Source of the DNA: Petroclostridium xylanilyticum
Lineage (GTDB): Bacteria > Bacillota > Clostridia > SK-Y3
Assembly (NCBI RefSeq): GCF_002252565.1
Contig: NZ_NPML01000019.1
Span: 434,001 to 498,000, forward strand
Direction of reading: 5' to 3'
DNA: 64,000 nt
In this document: positions 26,227 through 34,680 of the stretch, one piece after another
Layout of the letters: every line of letters starts with the position of its first letter
Numbering within the stretch: the first letter of the stretch is position 1
Made by a program: the position numbers and the translations under genes
Notes under the pieces: model-generated
What the model saw: the letters and a program-made list of their open reading frames with translations, nothing else
Told to the model about the DNA's origin: nothing
The model's database searches: none

Positions 26227-27498
26227 TTACTCACCCTTCTTCAAATAGTTTTTTATCTGAATTAATATATCCTCATTACCAAAGCCTCCTGCTTTGGTAA
26301 TAATATTGAGTTTATAATCATCACTTATTACGTCAGAAACTACAACTCCCGGGACAACCTCCTCCCTGGGAATTATGCCATAACATTCTATAGCCTTCAT
26401 AATTCCCAGCACAGTGTCGCCTCCGAAGACAACTAACGTTCCTACATGCTTTTTATCCAATATTTTTTTGACCAGCCTTCCCATGTTTTCAGCGATCTTT
26501 AAATGCACCTTATTCATAGCAATATTTAACTTATTTGCATATTCATCAGTTTCATGCATCTGGTCACGGTTTTCAACTGCTTTTATAATGAAGTCTTCGT
26601 TGATGCTTATCCTCTCAACAATGCGCTCTAAAAGTTTTTCTCCTTCATGGGTATCTAAATAATCCTCCTGCAATTTTTGTTCAGGAGTTAATGTAATACT
26701 TTCATACCCATGTTTTTGTGCATAATTCATTTGATTTATAGAAACCTCATTAATACTGCCTGAAATCACTAATGTTCCAATACTATTTTTTTTGAAATGT
26801 ATATTTTTAGCCTCCAATTCCAGTAACTCAGATAAAATTTCAGCAAATCCTGCACATCCTGCCATAACTTTCAGCTTATCTTTCCTTTTTAAAACAATGC
26901 CAATTTCTTTTAAGTCACTATTATCCTTTGCATCAAAAATATATATCGTGTCAACCTTTTCATTATCACTATCTATAAATTCAAAATTTTTATAATTCGT
27001 CACTACTACGTTAATTTGAGTTTGTTCTTTAATAATATCAGGTATATAGCTATGTTTTACCGGCTCAAAGGGGTCTTGTGCAAAAATCGTTTGGTCAAGT
27101 GGTATTTCGTTAACATAGTGGTAACCGTCTATAGTAACCCTGTTATTATTCGGAAATGCGGGTATAAACATAAGCTCCTGGCTGCCGGCAGCCTTTACCA
27201 ATGCAGTTAATTCACTTCCTATATTTCCTCTTAGCGTCGAGTCAGTCTTTTTATAGATATATTCTATACCATAAGCCTTTGCTTTTTTTACAATCTTTTC
27301 TACTCTTTTGAATGCCTGGTCCGGCTGGATATGCCTGCTTTCAATATCTATTGCTAATACCTGTATTTTTTTATCGATAAATTCTAAATCAAGTTCCTGA
27401 TTAACACCAACAAACGTTGGAATCCCTTTTTTTGCAAACTGAACCCCTGTATCAAGTGCCCCGGTGAAGTCATCTGCTATAATAAGTAATTTTATCAT
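26227..27498 (-). CDS. Four-carbon acid sugar kinase (DUF1537 family, DtnK/OtnK-like)
   Basis: This ATP-dependent kinase of four-carbon acid sugars is 423 residues long. The N-terminal domain begins LLIIADDFTGALDTGVQFAKKG and has YKKTDSTLRGNIGSEL and FIPAFPNNNRVTIDGYHYVN; the C-terminal nucleotide-binding domain has VFGGDTVLGIMKAI and ITKAGGFGNED. In characterised systems it phosphorylates threonate, erythronate or 2-oxo-tetronate at C4, and the adjacent PdxA2 acts next. Paired gene order supports this here. It follows a terminator after the transketolase gene and appears to have its own promoter (TTGTAT, 17 bases, TAAAAT in the gap). Confidence 0.92.
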   Translation of the reverse strand: MIKLLIIADDFTGALDTGVQFAKKGIPTFVGVNQELDLEFIDKKIQVLAIDIESRHIQPDQAFKRVEKIVKKAKAYGIEYIYKKTDSTLRGNIGSELTALVKAAGSQELMFIPAFPNNNRVTIDGYHYVNEIPLDQTIFAQDPFEPVKHSYIPDIIKEQTQINVVVTNYKNFEFIDSDNEKVDTIYIFDAKDNSDLKEIGIVLKRKDKLKVMAGCAGFAEILSELLELEAKNIHFKKNSIGTLVISGSINEVSINQMNYAQKHGYESITLTPEQKLQEDYLDTHEGEKLLERIVERISINEDFIIKAVENRDQMHETDEYANKLNIAMNKVHLKIAENMGRLVKKILDKKHVGTLVVFGGDTVLGIMKAIECYGIIPREEVVPGVVVSDVISDDYKLNIITKAGGFGNEDILIQIKNYLKKGE

Positions 27499-27613
27499 TA
27501 CGCTGCCTCCGTATTAAAAATCTAAAAATATTACTATAAGAAATGTAAAAGTTCTCCTCCAAGTCTATTTTATAATATCATGCCGGTTAATACAATATAC
27601 TACTTCAATAAGA

Positions 27614-27645
27614 AACGGCCTGTTTGCAAATTGCCAACAGGCTTA
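27614..27645 (-). terminator. Hairpin after the transketolase operon
   Basis: GCCTGTT (27618-27624) pairs with AACAGGC (27636-27642) between tktC and the DUF1537 kinase gene. The T-tract on the minus strand is weak (GTTTCTT), so it may be leaky. Confidence 0.55.
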
Positions 27646-27664
27646 TTTAAGGGGTTTGTTTGGA

Positions 27665-28606
27665 TCATTTCTTTCTTTTAACAACACTCTCTACTTTATA
27701 TACAATATTTTCAGCACTTAATCCATACTTCTTCAGAAGTTGTTCATAGTCCCCTGACTCAGCAAATACATCTTGCACACCCACATATTCCATTGGAATA
27801 GGGTATTCTTTGGTTAATACTTCTGCTACAGCAGCTCCCAGTCCACCATAGATGTTATGTTCTTCAGCAGTTACAACTGCACCGGTTTCTTGTGCACATT
27901 TTACAAGCAGTTCCTTGTCGATTGGTTTAATAGTATGGATATTTACAACTCTTGCCTTGATTCCTTTGGCTTTTAATTGATCTGCTGCTTCCAGTGCCTT
28001 TTGTACCATGTATCCCGTAGCTACGATAGTAACATCGTTTCCGTCAGTTAGCTGAACACCTTTGCCAATCTCAAAATTGTAGCTGGTGTCAAATATAATT
28101 GGTACTTCTGCTCTGCTTAATCTCAAATAAACCGGGCCTTTATAATCCACTACTGCTCTTGTTGCCATTTCAGTTTCAACAGCATCAGCTACAGAGATTA
28201 CTGTCATGTTAGGCAGCGCTCTCATAAATGCTATATCAGCTATTGCATGATGGCTTGCACCGTCATAGGAGTCGGAAAGCCCTGCATAGGTTCCTGCCAA
28301 TTTTACATTTAAGTTTGTATAGGAAATCAAGCTTCTAATCGAGTCTGCTGCTCTTAACACCATAAATGCTGCAAAGGTATTTACAAAGGGAATTTTTCCC
28401 GTAGTGGCCAAACCTGCAGCCATAGCAGCCATGTTTGCTTCAGCAATACCTACATTAAAGAATCTATCCGGGAACTCTTTTCCAAAAAGTATACTTTTAC
28501 TTGAGCTTGCAACGTCAGCATCCAATACAACTACATTTTTATTTTCTCTACCTATTTTTACTAACACCTCGCCGTATGCGTCTCTTATTGCCTTCTTATC
28601 AGCCAT
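27665..28606 (-). CDS. Transketolase-like protein, C-terminal subunit
   Basis: This 313-residue protein carries the pyrimidine-binding and C-terminal domains of a split transketolase. It shows IREAYGEVL-like start (AIRDAYGEVLVKIG), ADVASSSKS, RFFNVGIAEANMAAMAAGLA with the cofactor-activating Glu, SYDGASHHAIADIAFMR, and EEHNIYGGLGAAVAEVL. Split transketolases occur both in central metabolism and in dedicated pathways, for example apulose-4-phosphate transketolase. The start overlaps the stop of the N-terminal subunit gene by eight bases. Membership in a sugar-acid operon argues for a dedicated role. Confidence 0.93.
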   Translation of the reverse strand: MADKKAIRDAYGEVLVKIGRENKNVVVLDADVASSSKSILFGKEFPDRFFNVGIAEANMAAMAAGLATTGKIPFVNTFAAFMVLRAADSIRSLISYTNLNVKLAGTYAGLSDSYDGASHHAIADIAFMRALPNMTVISVADAVETEMATRAVVDYKGPVYLRLSRAEVPIIFDTSYNFEIGKGVQLTDGNDVTIVATGYMVQKALEAADQLKAKGIKARVVNIHTIKPIDKELLVKCAQETGAVVTAEEHNIYGGLGAAVAEVLTKEYPIPMEYVGVQDVFAESGDYEQLLKKYGLSAENIVYKVESVVKRKK

Positions 28607-29399
28607 TGATAGTACCCCCTAACTCAACCATTGCCTTCTTGTAATCTTCATCCCCGATTGGTTTTCCATGCCATACATTTTTTCCCTCCATGAAGGAAAC
28701 TCCCTTACCTTTTACAGTCTTTGCGATGATAATTGTTGGCATGCCTTTTACTGCCTTAGCCTGTTGTATTGCATCGTATATTTCTTCAACATTATGACCA
28801 TCGATATGGATAACATTCCAGCCGAATGCTTTCCATTTTGCTCCTATATCTCCCATTGGCATAATTTCATCAACGGTACCATCAAGCTGTACGTTATTGT
28901 TATCAAGGATAGCAATAAGATTGTCTGCTTTAAACTTAGCCGCTGACATAGCTGCTTCCCAGACGATACCTTCCTGGATTTCTCCATCTCCCAATAAAAC
29001 ATAAGTGTAGAAATCTTTTTGATTTAACTTCGCTCCTAATGCCATACCCAAACCTGCCGGCAAACCTAATCCGAGAGGTCCTGTAGATAATTCCACACCC
29101 CGAGTCTTTGTAGCACATGGATGTCCCTGCAGATGGCTGTTGAGCTGTCTTAATGTTTCAAGGTCTTCTTTAGGGAAGAAGCCTTTTTCTGCAAGAACAA
29201 AATATAACATGGGTGCTGCATGTCCTTTTGCAAGGATGAAACGGTCTCTGTCTTCACACTTTGCATTCTTAGCATCAACATTTAATATTTCAAAATATAA
29301 GGTTGTAATGATTTCTGTTGCTGATAAGGACCCACCAGGATGTCCTGTTTGGATCTTGTATAATAACTCAACTAACTCTATTCTAAAACGCTTGCACAA
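28599..29399 (-). CDS. Transketolase-like protein, N-terminal (TPP-binding) subunit
   Basis: This is the thiamine-diphosphate-binding half of a split transketolase. It has TGHPGGSLSATEIITTLYF, RDRFILAKGHAAPMLYFVLAE, STGPLGLGLPAGLGMALGAK and the TPP/Mg motif LLGDGEIQEGIVWEAAM followed by ILDNNNVQLDG. The usual N-terminus (SLSAERKQYLEDLCKRFRIE) continues upstream of the only conventional start seen, a TTG at 29399, but no ATG, GTG or TTG lies in frame further up. A GGGG stands eight bases before an in-frame ATA at 29438-29436, which may be the true start. It pairs with the gene downstream. Confidence 0.9.
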   Translation of the reverse strand: MCKRFRIELVELLYKIQTGHPGGSLSATEIITTLYFEILNVDAKNAKCEDRDRFILAKGHAAPMLYFVLAEKGFFPKEDLETLRQLNSHLQGHPCATKTRGVELSTGPLGLGLPAGLGMALGAKLNQKDFYTYVLLGDGEIQEGIVWEAAMSAAKFKADNLIAILDNNNVQLDGTVDEIMPMGDIGAKWKAFGWNVIHIDGHNVEEIYDAIQQAKAVKGMPTIIIAKTVKGKGVSFMEGKNVWHGKPIGDEDYKKAMVELGGTING

Positions 29400-29459
29400 A
29401 TCCTCAAGATATTGCTTTCTTTCCGCACTTAAACTTATGTGATCATCCCCTTTTATTTA

Positions 29460-30500
29460 TTAATTTTCAACAGGTATTAACACCAGTTTTAGACCTTCTT
29501 TATTTTCAAACATCCGGAATGCCTTTTCCCATTCAGTAATTGGCATCTCATGGGATACTAAAGGCTTAGTTCTTACTTTACCTTGCTCTACAAGTTGAAT
29601 AGCCTTTTCCCAGGAGGTCCATCTAGAACCTAAAGAACCGGTAACTTTTAGTTCCTTGAAGCAAATTCTTTCAAAGTCAATAGTAATAGGCTTACCAAAC
29701 AATCCGATTTGGGTAAACTGACCCTGTTTCTTGATTACTTTCAGTGCATCATCAGCAGCTCTTGCTACACCGGAGCATTCAAGGACTACATCAACGCCTT
29801 TACCTTTTGTAAGCTCCCATATGAATTTCTGTAAGTCTTCTTCCTGAACATTGATAGTATAGTCTGCATCTAATTTTTTAGCCATTTCCAATCTTTCTTT
29901 GTCAATAGAAGTTCCCGATACAACTACAGTAGCTCCTTGTGCCTTTGCCACCTGCAGAGTTGCAAGGCCAATTGCACCAGGACCTACAACCAATACCACA
30001 TCTCCTACTGTAATAGTTGTAAGCTCCAACACCGCATGTGTGACACAAGCTAAAGGTTCAAGCAGTGCACCGGAAATAAAGTCGATACTGTCAGACAGTA
30101 CATGCACTCTTTCCTGTGGTACCACTGTATATTTTGCAAAAGCACCGTTGTACCAGTAGCCTAAAGTTCTTCTTTCATTACACAAATTATAATAACCTGT
30201 GATACAATAATGGCATTTTCCGCAGAAGCTGAAAGCAGTTTCAGAGGTCACCCTGTCTCCAGACTTCCATGCAGTAACACCTTTTCCTACTTCAACAACT
30301 ACACCACAGAATTCATGGCCGGTAACTACCGGAGGATTAAGTGGAATAGCTATATCATCATGGTAGATGTGAAGGTCAGATCCACAAATACCGGCAGCCT
30401 TTACTTCAATTTTCACCTGTCCTGGCCCCGGCTTTGGCTCAGGAACATCTCTAATTTCCATATTTCCATTACCTTTTGCATACTTAACTAATGCTTTCAT
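29460..30500 (-). CDS. Zinc-dependent polyol/threonine-type dehydrogenase (MDR family)
   Basis: This 346-residue medium-chain dehydrogenase has both zinc sites. Catalytic-site motifs are [16 protein letters not shown] and [13 protein letters not shown]; the structural-zinc cysteines are in [19 protein letters not shown]. The cofactor motif [21 protein letters not shown] is near residue 170, with no basic residue pattern that would clearly favour NADP. Relatives include sorbitol dehydrogenase, L-threonine dehydrogenase and sugar-acid dehydrogenases. It lies between the LarA-like gene and the split transketolase in the sigma-54-driven operon and probably oxidises a hydroxyl of the racemised or epimerised acid; substrate unknown. 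Confidence 0.9.
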   Translation of the reverse strand: MKALVKYAKGNGNMEIRDVPEPKPGPGQVKIEVKAAGICGSDLHIYHDDIAIPLNPPVVTGHEFCGVVVEVGKGVTAWKSGDRVTSETAFSFCGKCHYCITGYYNLCNERRTLGYWYNGAFAKYTVVPQERVHVLSDSIDFISGALLEPLACVTHAVLELTTITVGDVVLVVGPGAIGLATLQVAKAQGATVVVSGTSIDKERLEMAKKLDADYTINVQEEDLQKFIWELTKGKGVDVVLECSGVARAADDALKVIKKQGQFTQIGLFGKPITIDFERICFKELKVTGSLGSRWTSWEKAIQLVEQGKVRTKPLVSHEMPITEWEKAFRMFENKEGLKLVLIPVEN

Positions 30501-30541
30501 AATACTTTCCGCATTATAGAATAATGTGGTTATGCCCCCTT

Positions 30542-31783
30542 TCAGAATTTGATTAATTCATTATTTTCATTTATTATATCTACAAACTCACCTACAACTT
30601 CTATATTAGGCAAGTGCTGTATCTCATCAAGTACTGCCCTGGATACATACATTTCTCCTAAGTGCAGCGTATCCTTAATCCTTATCACCCTGGCATTTTC
30701 CGGGTCTATAGGCCCGCAGGTTCTAAGTGCATATTCAACAGCAATTCTATCGTTATCTGCTACAATAGGCATTTTACCTCTTTCTAAAAATGTACTGGTG
30801 ATAACATTTTCATAGGTAGCCTGATAGTTGATCTTGTCTTTGAGTCTCTTTGTCATGATATCTGCAAGGCCCATTCCTACAGCATTTCCATGGGATTCCT
30901 CTGTTAAATCAGTGATAACAATATTTGTAATTTTAGGCTTTTCAGGGTCTTTTTCAGTATTGATTTTAATTCTTCCTATGATATTCGTATCCATACCGCT
31001 GCCGCTGATGTTCTTTCCTATTCTATCTACAATCAACACATCCAGTTTAACTACCGGCAAACTTGGCATATTGTTTCTAGCAATCTCCATGAGCTTTATT
31101 TCTTCCTGTTCAAGCACCTCAGGCTTCAATGCCCTTACAATGGCAGTTTCATCGTAGGCGTTTTCTACAACCCCCAGACCCATAATGATATTTCCATGCT
31201 TCATGATCTGTCTTGCTGTTGGAGGAATGAGTTCCCGCAAACCATATACGCCATAGCGGTGAATTTCAAGTGCCTGTTTGTGCTTACCCAACCCGATAAC
31301 CAGCATTTTCATCAATCCGCTTTCAGTTGGACCATGAAAATCGGTGTGAACTTTAATCCTATTGATAGCAATTGTGCCATCTGCTTCATACGCATATTTG
31401 TCCATATACACCTTATTTTCCAACCCATCCCCGGGGAGTTCCACTACTTCCATGGATGATTTGATAGGAGCGCCTGTATATTCTTCGATAACACCATAGG
31501 ATTCCAATACTTCTATTTGCCCTTCAGCAGTAGCACCGCCATGACTGCCCATTGCCGGTATGATAAAAGGCTCTCCACCTAATTCTTTTATTCCGTCAAC
31601 AACTGCTTTTACAAGTATTTTTAAATTAGCAATACCCCGGCTGCCAACAGCTATTGCTATTTCGTCACCGGGCTTTATTTGAAGTCCCACATTTCTTACT
31701 TCTTGTATTGCAGTTTGATATACATCTTCCAGCTTTTCATTATTAAAATACTGCTTAATTTTAATTAGTTGAGGAATTTTCAT
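30542..31783 (-). CDS. LarA-superfamily (DUF2088) protein
   Basis: This 413-residue protein has the DUF2088/LarA fold pattern but is far from the classical lactate racemase encoded at 36934-38193. Visible segments are IAIAVGSRGIANL, PAMGSHGGATAEGQ (equivalent to the GTHRP region of LarA), NRIKVHTDFHGPTESGLMKMLVIGLGKHK, and NISGSGMDTNIIGR. LarA enzymes use a nickel-pincer cofactor to racemise or epimerise 2-hydroxyacids; a Lys that anchors the cofactor may be in MLVIGLGKHK, but this is inference. It is the first gene after the sigma-54 promoter at 31917-31933, so it is the entry enzyme or a key step of that operon. Confidence 0.82.
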   Translation of the reverse strand: MKIPQLIKIKQYFNNEKLEDVYQTAIQEVRNVGLQIKPGDEIAIAVGSRGIANLKILVKAVVDGIKELGGEPFIIPAMGSHGGATAEGQIEVLESYGVIEEYTGAPIKSSMEVVELPGDGLENKVYMDKYAYEADGTIAINRIKVHTDFHGPTESGLMKMLVIGLGKHKQALEIHRYGVYGLRELIPPTARQIMKHGNIIMGLGVVENAYDETAIVRALKPEVLEQEEIKLMEIARNNMPSLPVVKLDVLIVDRIGKNISGSGMDTNIIGRIKINTEKDPEKPKITNIVITDLTEESHGNAVGMGLADIMTKRLKDKINYQATYENVITSTFLERGKMPIVADNDRIAVEYALRTCGPIDPENARVIRIKDTLHLGEMYVSRAVLDEIQHLPNIEVVGEFVDIINENNELIKF

Positions 31784-31916
31784 AGCTCTTCAGCCTCCTT
31801 TTATTAAGATTCATCGTAATTATTAATTTTACACTACAGTCATACTAACACTTTTTATCAGTATTAATATTATTCTTTTATCAGATTCTATTAAATTACT
31901 TTCACTTATGTTATGG

Positions 31917-31933
31917 TGCAAAAACCATGCCAA
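31917..31933 (-). promoter_or_regulatory. Sigma-54 (-24/-12) promoter of the LarA-like/transketolase operon
   Basis: On the minus strand the sequence TTGGCATGGTTTTTGCA matches the sigma-54 consensus YTGGCACGRNNNTTGCW at every defined position except C to T after GGCA. The GG and GC doublets are ten bases apart as required. It lies about 135 bases upstream of the LarA-like gene, and a sigma-54 activator gene is the next gene upstream. Confidence 0.85.
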
Positions 31934-32080
31934 ATTTTTCAGATTCAGATGTAGATTGAGATTAAGTTTAACAATTTCTTTATATACTTAGAATAAGGCT
32001 ATTGTAAATTACTATAATCTAAAAATTTTATCACTATTCATATCCCTGTACAAACCTTTAATCTGATTCTGAATCTTTTT

Positions 32081-32095
32081 GTTTCGTATTGAAAC
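32081..32095. promoter_or_regulatory. Candidate upstream activator site 1 (GTTTC-N5-GAAAC)
   Basis: GTTTCGTATTGAAAC lies about 150 bases upstream of the -24 element, a normal place for an enhancer site of a sigma-54 activator. Its exact reverse complement occurs at 32162-32176. Confidence 0.65.
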
Positions 32096-32161
32096 ATACT
32101 TTTTAATAGTTACCCTTATGTTTTATAAAAATATGTTTATATCAAAATTGTCCAGCTTTTC

Positions 32162-32176
32162 GTTTCAATACGAAAC
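32162..32176. promoter_or_regulatory. Candidate upstream activator site 2 (GTTTC-N5-GAAAC)
   Basis: GTTTCAATACGAAAC is the exact reverse complement of site 1. It lies 81 bases from site 1, just past the activator gene's terminator. Confidence 0.65.
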
Positions 32177-32178
32177 AA

Positions 32179-32215
32179 AAGCAGGCTATGTTTCACTCCG
32201 AAACATAGCCTGCTT
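32179..32215 (-). terminator. Terminator of the sigma-54 activator gene, overlapping its stop codon
   Basis: A perfect 16-base stem (32179-32194 and 32200-32215) with a five-base loop ends in TTTTGTTT on the minus strand. The last codons and the TGA stop of the activator gene are inside the hairpin. The top of the stem and loop read GTTTC-N5-GAAAC, a third copy of the activator-site pattern. Confidence 0.88.
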
Positions 32216-34136
32216 CATTCAGCCACCGCCATAGTGTCGTTCTTCCTATACCTAATATCTTAGCTGCTTTTGTCCTGTCACCAGCGGTGAGTTGGAGGAC
32301 TTCCCTTATAATATCACTTTCTATCTCTTTTAAGCTTCTGTGAACATTAATGCGTATTTTAAAAGTGTCTGATATATCCGCATACTCATTATTTTCCTGC
32401 ATTAATGGCTGTAATTCTTCACTCCAGTCATCAATAAAGTTTTTAATATGGTAAAGTTCAATACGCTTTGTTGGAACTATGATAACCAGTCTTTCTATTA
32501 CATTCTCCAATTCCCGTACATTACCATACCACTTGTATGCTTGTAGTGCCTTCATTGCTTCATCTGATATGGTCTTTTTATCAATGTTATTTTGTCTGCA
32601 ATATCTGTCAATAAAAGCATTTACAAATAAAGGTATGGAATCCTGTCTCTCTCTCAGTGGTGGAATTTTCAACGTTAAAACATTTAATCGGTAGTATAAA
32701 TCTTCTCTAAACAGGTTATCATCTATAGCCTTCTTTAAATCCTTATTTGTAGCTGCAATGACCCTCACATCTACAGGAATAACTCTATCACTGCCTAAGC
32801 GCATTACCTGCTTTTCCTGGAGTACTCTTAAAAGCCGTGTCTGGATATGGGGAGCAATTTCTCCTATTTCGTCCAGGAAAATTGTGCCCCCGTGGGCAAG
32901 CTCAAATAATCCTTGCTTGCCTCCTTTTTTTGCCCCCGTGAAAGCGCCTTCTTCGTACCCAAAAAGTTCACTTTCCAGAAGATTGTCGGGTAAAGCAGCA
33001 CAATTCACTGCGACAAAAGGCTTATTTCTCCTGTTGCTGGCATTATGAATACCCTGGGCAAAGAACTCTTTTCCTGTACCGGTTTCTCCGATGAGTAAAA
33101 TATTTGAACTGGTATTAGCATAAAGCTTGGCTACTTCTACCAGCTTATTCATCTTTTCATTGCCTGTGATGATGTCTTCAAATCTGTACCGGGCCACATG
33201 ACCTTTAAGGTATACTTTTTTTCTTATTTTTTCTTCTGTATTCTGTATTTTACTTATATCCTGAAATACACTTAGGGCCCCGGCAACCTTATCTCTCAAC
33301 TTAATTGGCAGCGTACTGGCAATAATTATTTTTTCACCGATATTATAAAACTCGTCAATTTTTGACTGGCCATTTTTCATGACATCCTTAAAATTAACAT
33401 GGGGCAGCACATCATGAATGCTATACCCTATGACACTATTCTTATTTATATTAAATATTTTCTCTGCGGCAGGATTAAAGAATTTGATTTGTCCTTTATT
33501 GTTGATACTTATGATACCGTCATGACTGTAATCCAATATTGTCTTAAGCTCTTCAAAACGCTCTCTTTCCCTGTTCGTTGCGTCCCTTATCTTTTTCGCC
33601 TCTATAATGCTTTCAAGGATCGAATCCTTTCCTGACTCTATCAAAAGTCCTTCAATGCCATATTGCTGTGCAATCTGAATGGAAATATGGTCTCCTACTA
33701 CGATATCAACTTTCCCTATAAGCTGTTTGACTTTTTCAGTTTTTTGTTCTACTCTATCCGCTTTACTAAAGATAACAGGCACAAGATTCACATCTAAAAT
33801 TTCAGCAATACTTTCAATGTTATATACTACGTTGTCATATCCCAGCAATCCTATATTATTTCCTTTTTTCTTTGCCTTTTTGATAGATTTCATAATATCT
33901 ATTGAAGTAATTTGAATTTCAATAACAGGCACATCCACAAATTCCCTTAGAGATAACGCAGTGCCTCCCCTGCTGATAATCACTTCAACACCTTCTGAAA
34001 TCATCTTATTGGCAATAGGAATAGCCTCATTCATATCTCCTATCTTTATGTCTATAGGTTCGTCTATTATGTCTATTATATCTTTTGCTATATCAGCAAG
34101 CTTCGGATAAGGCGAAATCAACCCAATTGAATACAT
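32193..34136 (-). CDS. Sigma-54-dependent activator with PrpR_N, PAS and AAA+ domains
   Basis: This protein activates transcription from sigma-54 promoters. Domain order over about 647 residues: PrpR_N ligand-sensing domain (to about 180, with SRGGTALSLREFVDVPVIEIQ), PAS (about 205-310, DYSHDGIISINNKGQIKFFNPAAEKIF), AAA+ ATPase (GETGTGKEFFAQGIHNAS, then ESELFGYEEGAFTGAKKGG with the GAFTGA sigma-54 contact loop, and GGTIFLDEIGE), and a C-terminal Fis-type HTH (DRTKAAKILGIGRTTLWRWLNE). PrpR_N domains bind propionate-pathway or sugar-acid metabolites. The ATG at 34136 is chosen after AAGGGG; the frame runs open to 34190 through a hairpin repeat. The likely target is the operon just downstream. 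Confidence 0.95.
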   Translation of the reverse strand: MYSIGLISPYPKLADIAKDIIDIIDEPIDIKIGDMNEAIPIANKMISEGVEVIISRGGTALSLREFVDVPVIEIQITSIDIMKSIKKAKKKGNNIGLLGYDNVVYNIESIAEILDVNLVPVIFSKADRVEQKTEKVKQLIGKVDIVVGDHISIQIAQQYGIEGLLIESGKDSILESIIEAKKIRDATNRERERFEELKTILDYSHDGIISINNKGQIKFFNPAAEKIFNINKNSVIGYSIHDVLPHVNFKDVMKNGQSKIDEFYNIGEKIIIASTLPIKLRDKVAGALSVFQDISKIQNTEEKIRKKVYLKGHVARYRFEDIITGNEKMNKLVEVAKLYANTSSNILLIGETGTGKEFFAQGIHNASNRRNKPFVAVNCAALPDNLLESELFGYEEGAFTGAKKGGKQGLFELAHGGTIFLDEIGEIAPHIQTRLLRVLQEKQVMRLGSDRVIPVDVRVIAATNKDLKKAIDDNLFREDLYYRLNVLTLKIPPLRERQDSIPLFVNAFIDRYCRQNNIDKKTISDEAMKALQAYKWYGNVRELENVIERLVIIVPTKRIELYHIKNFIDDWSEELQPLMQENNEYADISDTFKIRINVHRSLKEIESDIIREVLQLTAGDRTKAAKILGIGRTTLWRWLNEAGYVSE

Positions 34137-34152
34137 AAATTTACCCCTTTGC

Positions 34153-34175
34153 AGGGGCGACATACCAGGTCGCCC
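34153..34175. repeat. Short GC-rich hairpin in the activator's 5' leader
   Basis: GGGCGAC and GGTCGCCC face each other around a short loop, the same layout as 13877-13901 and 55853-55880. It accounts for the apparent N-terminal extension of the activator's open frame. Confidence 0.5.
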
Positions 34176-34245
34176 AGAGATATTCTTCATAGTTCATATG
34201 ACATTTGTTACTTTTCGCATAAATACTTTTAATAGTTTAATTATA

Positions 34246-34479
34246 CTATATGAAATGAATATTTAAAAGAGTATGAAAATAGTAAAACTTCACCTTTTGT
34301 CCATCATATGATATTATCCTCGACTCCGCTATCGGCGACCTTCCTGTATACCTTCCCACATACTGTATTGCAGCTTTTTCACTCTTTACTTCCCCTTTAC
34401 CGTATACATAAAAACCCTCGCTCTTCTCTTTATAAAGTCGATTCTTTAGCTTCTTAAACTCCCTCTTGCCATTCCACAT
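34246..34479 (-). pseudogene. IS91-type transposase fragment
   Basis: The 77-codon fragment contains KREFKKLKNRLYKEKSEGFYVY and AAIQYVGRYTGRSPIAESRI, typical of the middle of IS91/IS801-family (HUH, Y2) transposases. It lacks the N-terminal zinc-binding part and the rest of the catalytic domain, and ends in unrelated residues. It sits between the activator gene and the aldolase gene, next to other IS remains. Confidence 0.7.
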
Positions 34480-34605
34480 ACTTCCTGTTAATCTTTTACA
34501 TTATTCTGATAGCCCTTGCTATTACTATGTTAAACCATAGTCATTTTACCAAAAAAATTTATACTTTCCTAGTTTCCTAGACAATAAAAAATTTTGGGAA
34601 ATATC

Positions 34606-34639
34606 AAAAAATCGAAGATTAATTAATCTTCGATTTTTT
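34606..34639 (-). terminator. Terminator after the KDPG/KHG aldolase
   Basis: AAAAAATCGAAGATTAA is followed directly by its complement, forming a long A/T-flanked hairpin 42 bases after the aldolase stop. Confidence 0.85.
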
Positions 34640-34680
34640 GTACCTACCATATCACCTTTATTATCTAACTTACTCTTTTA

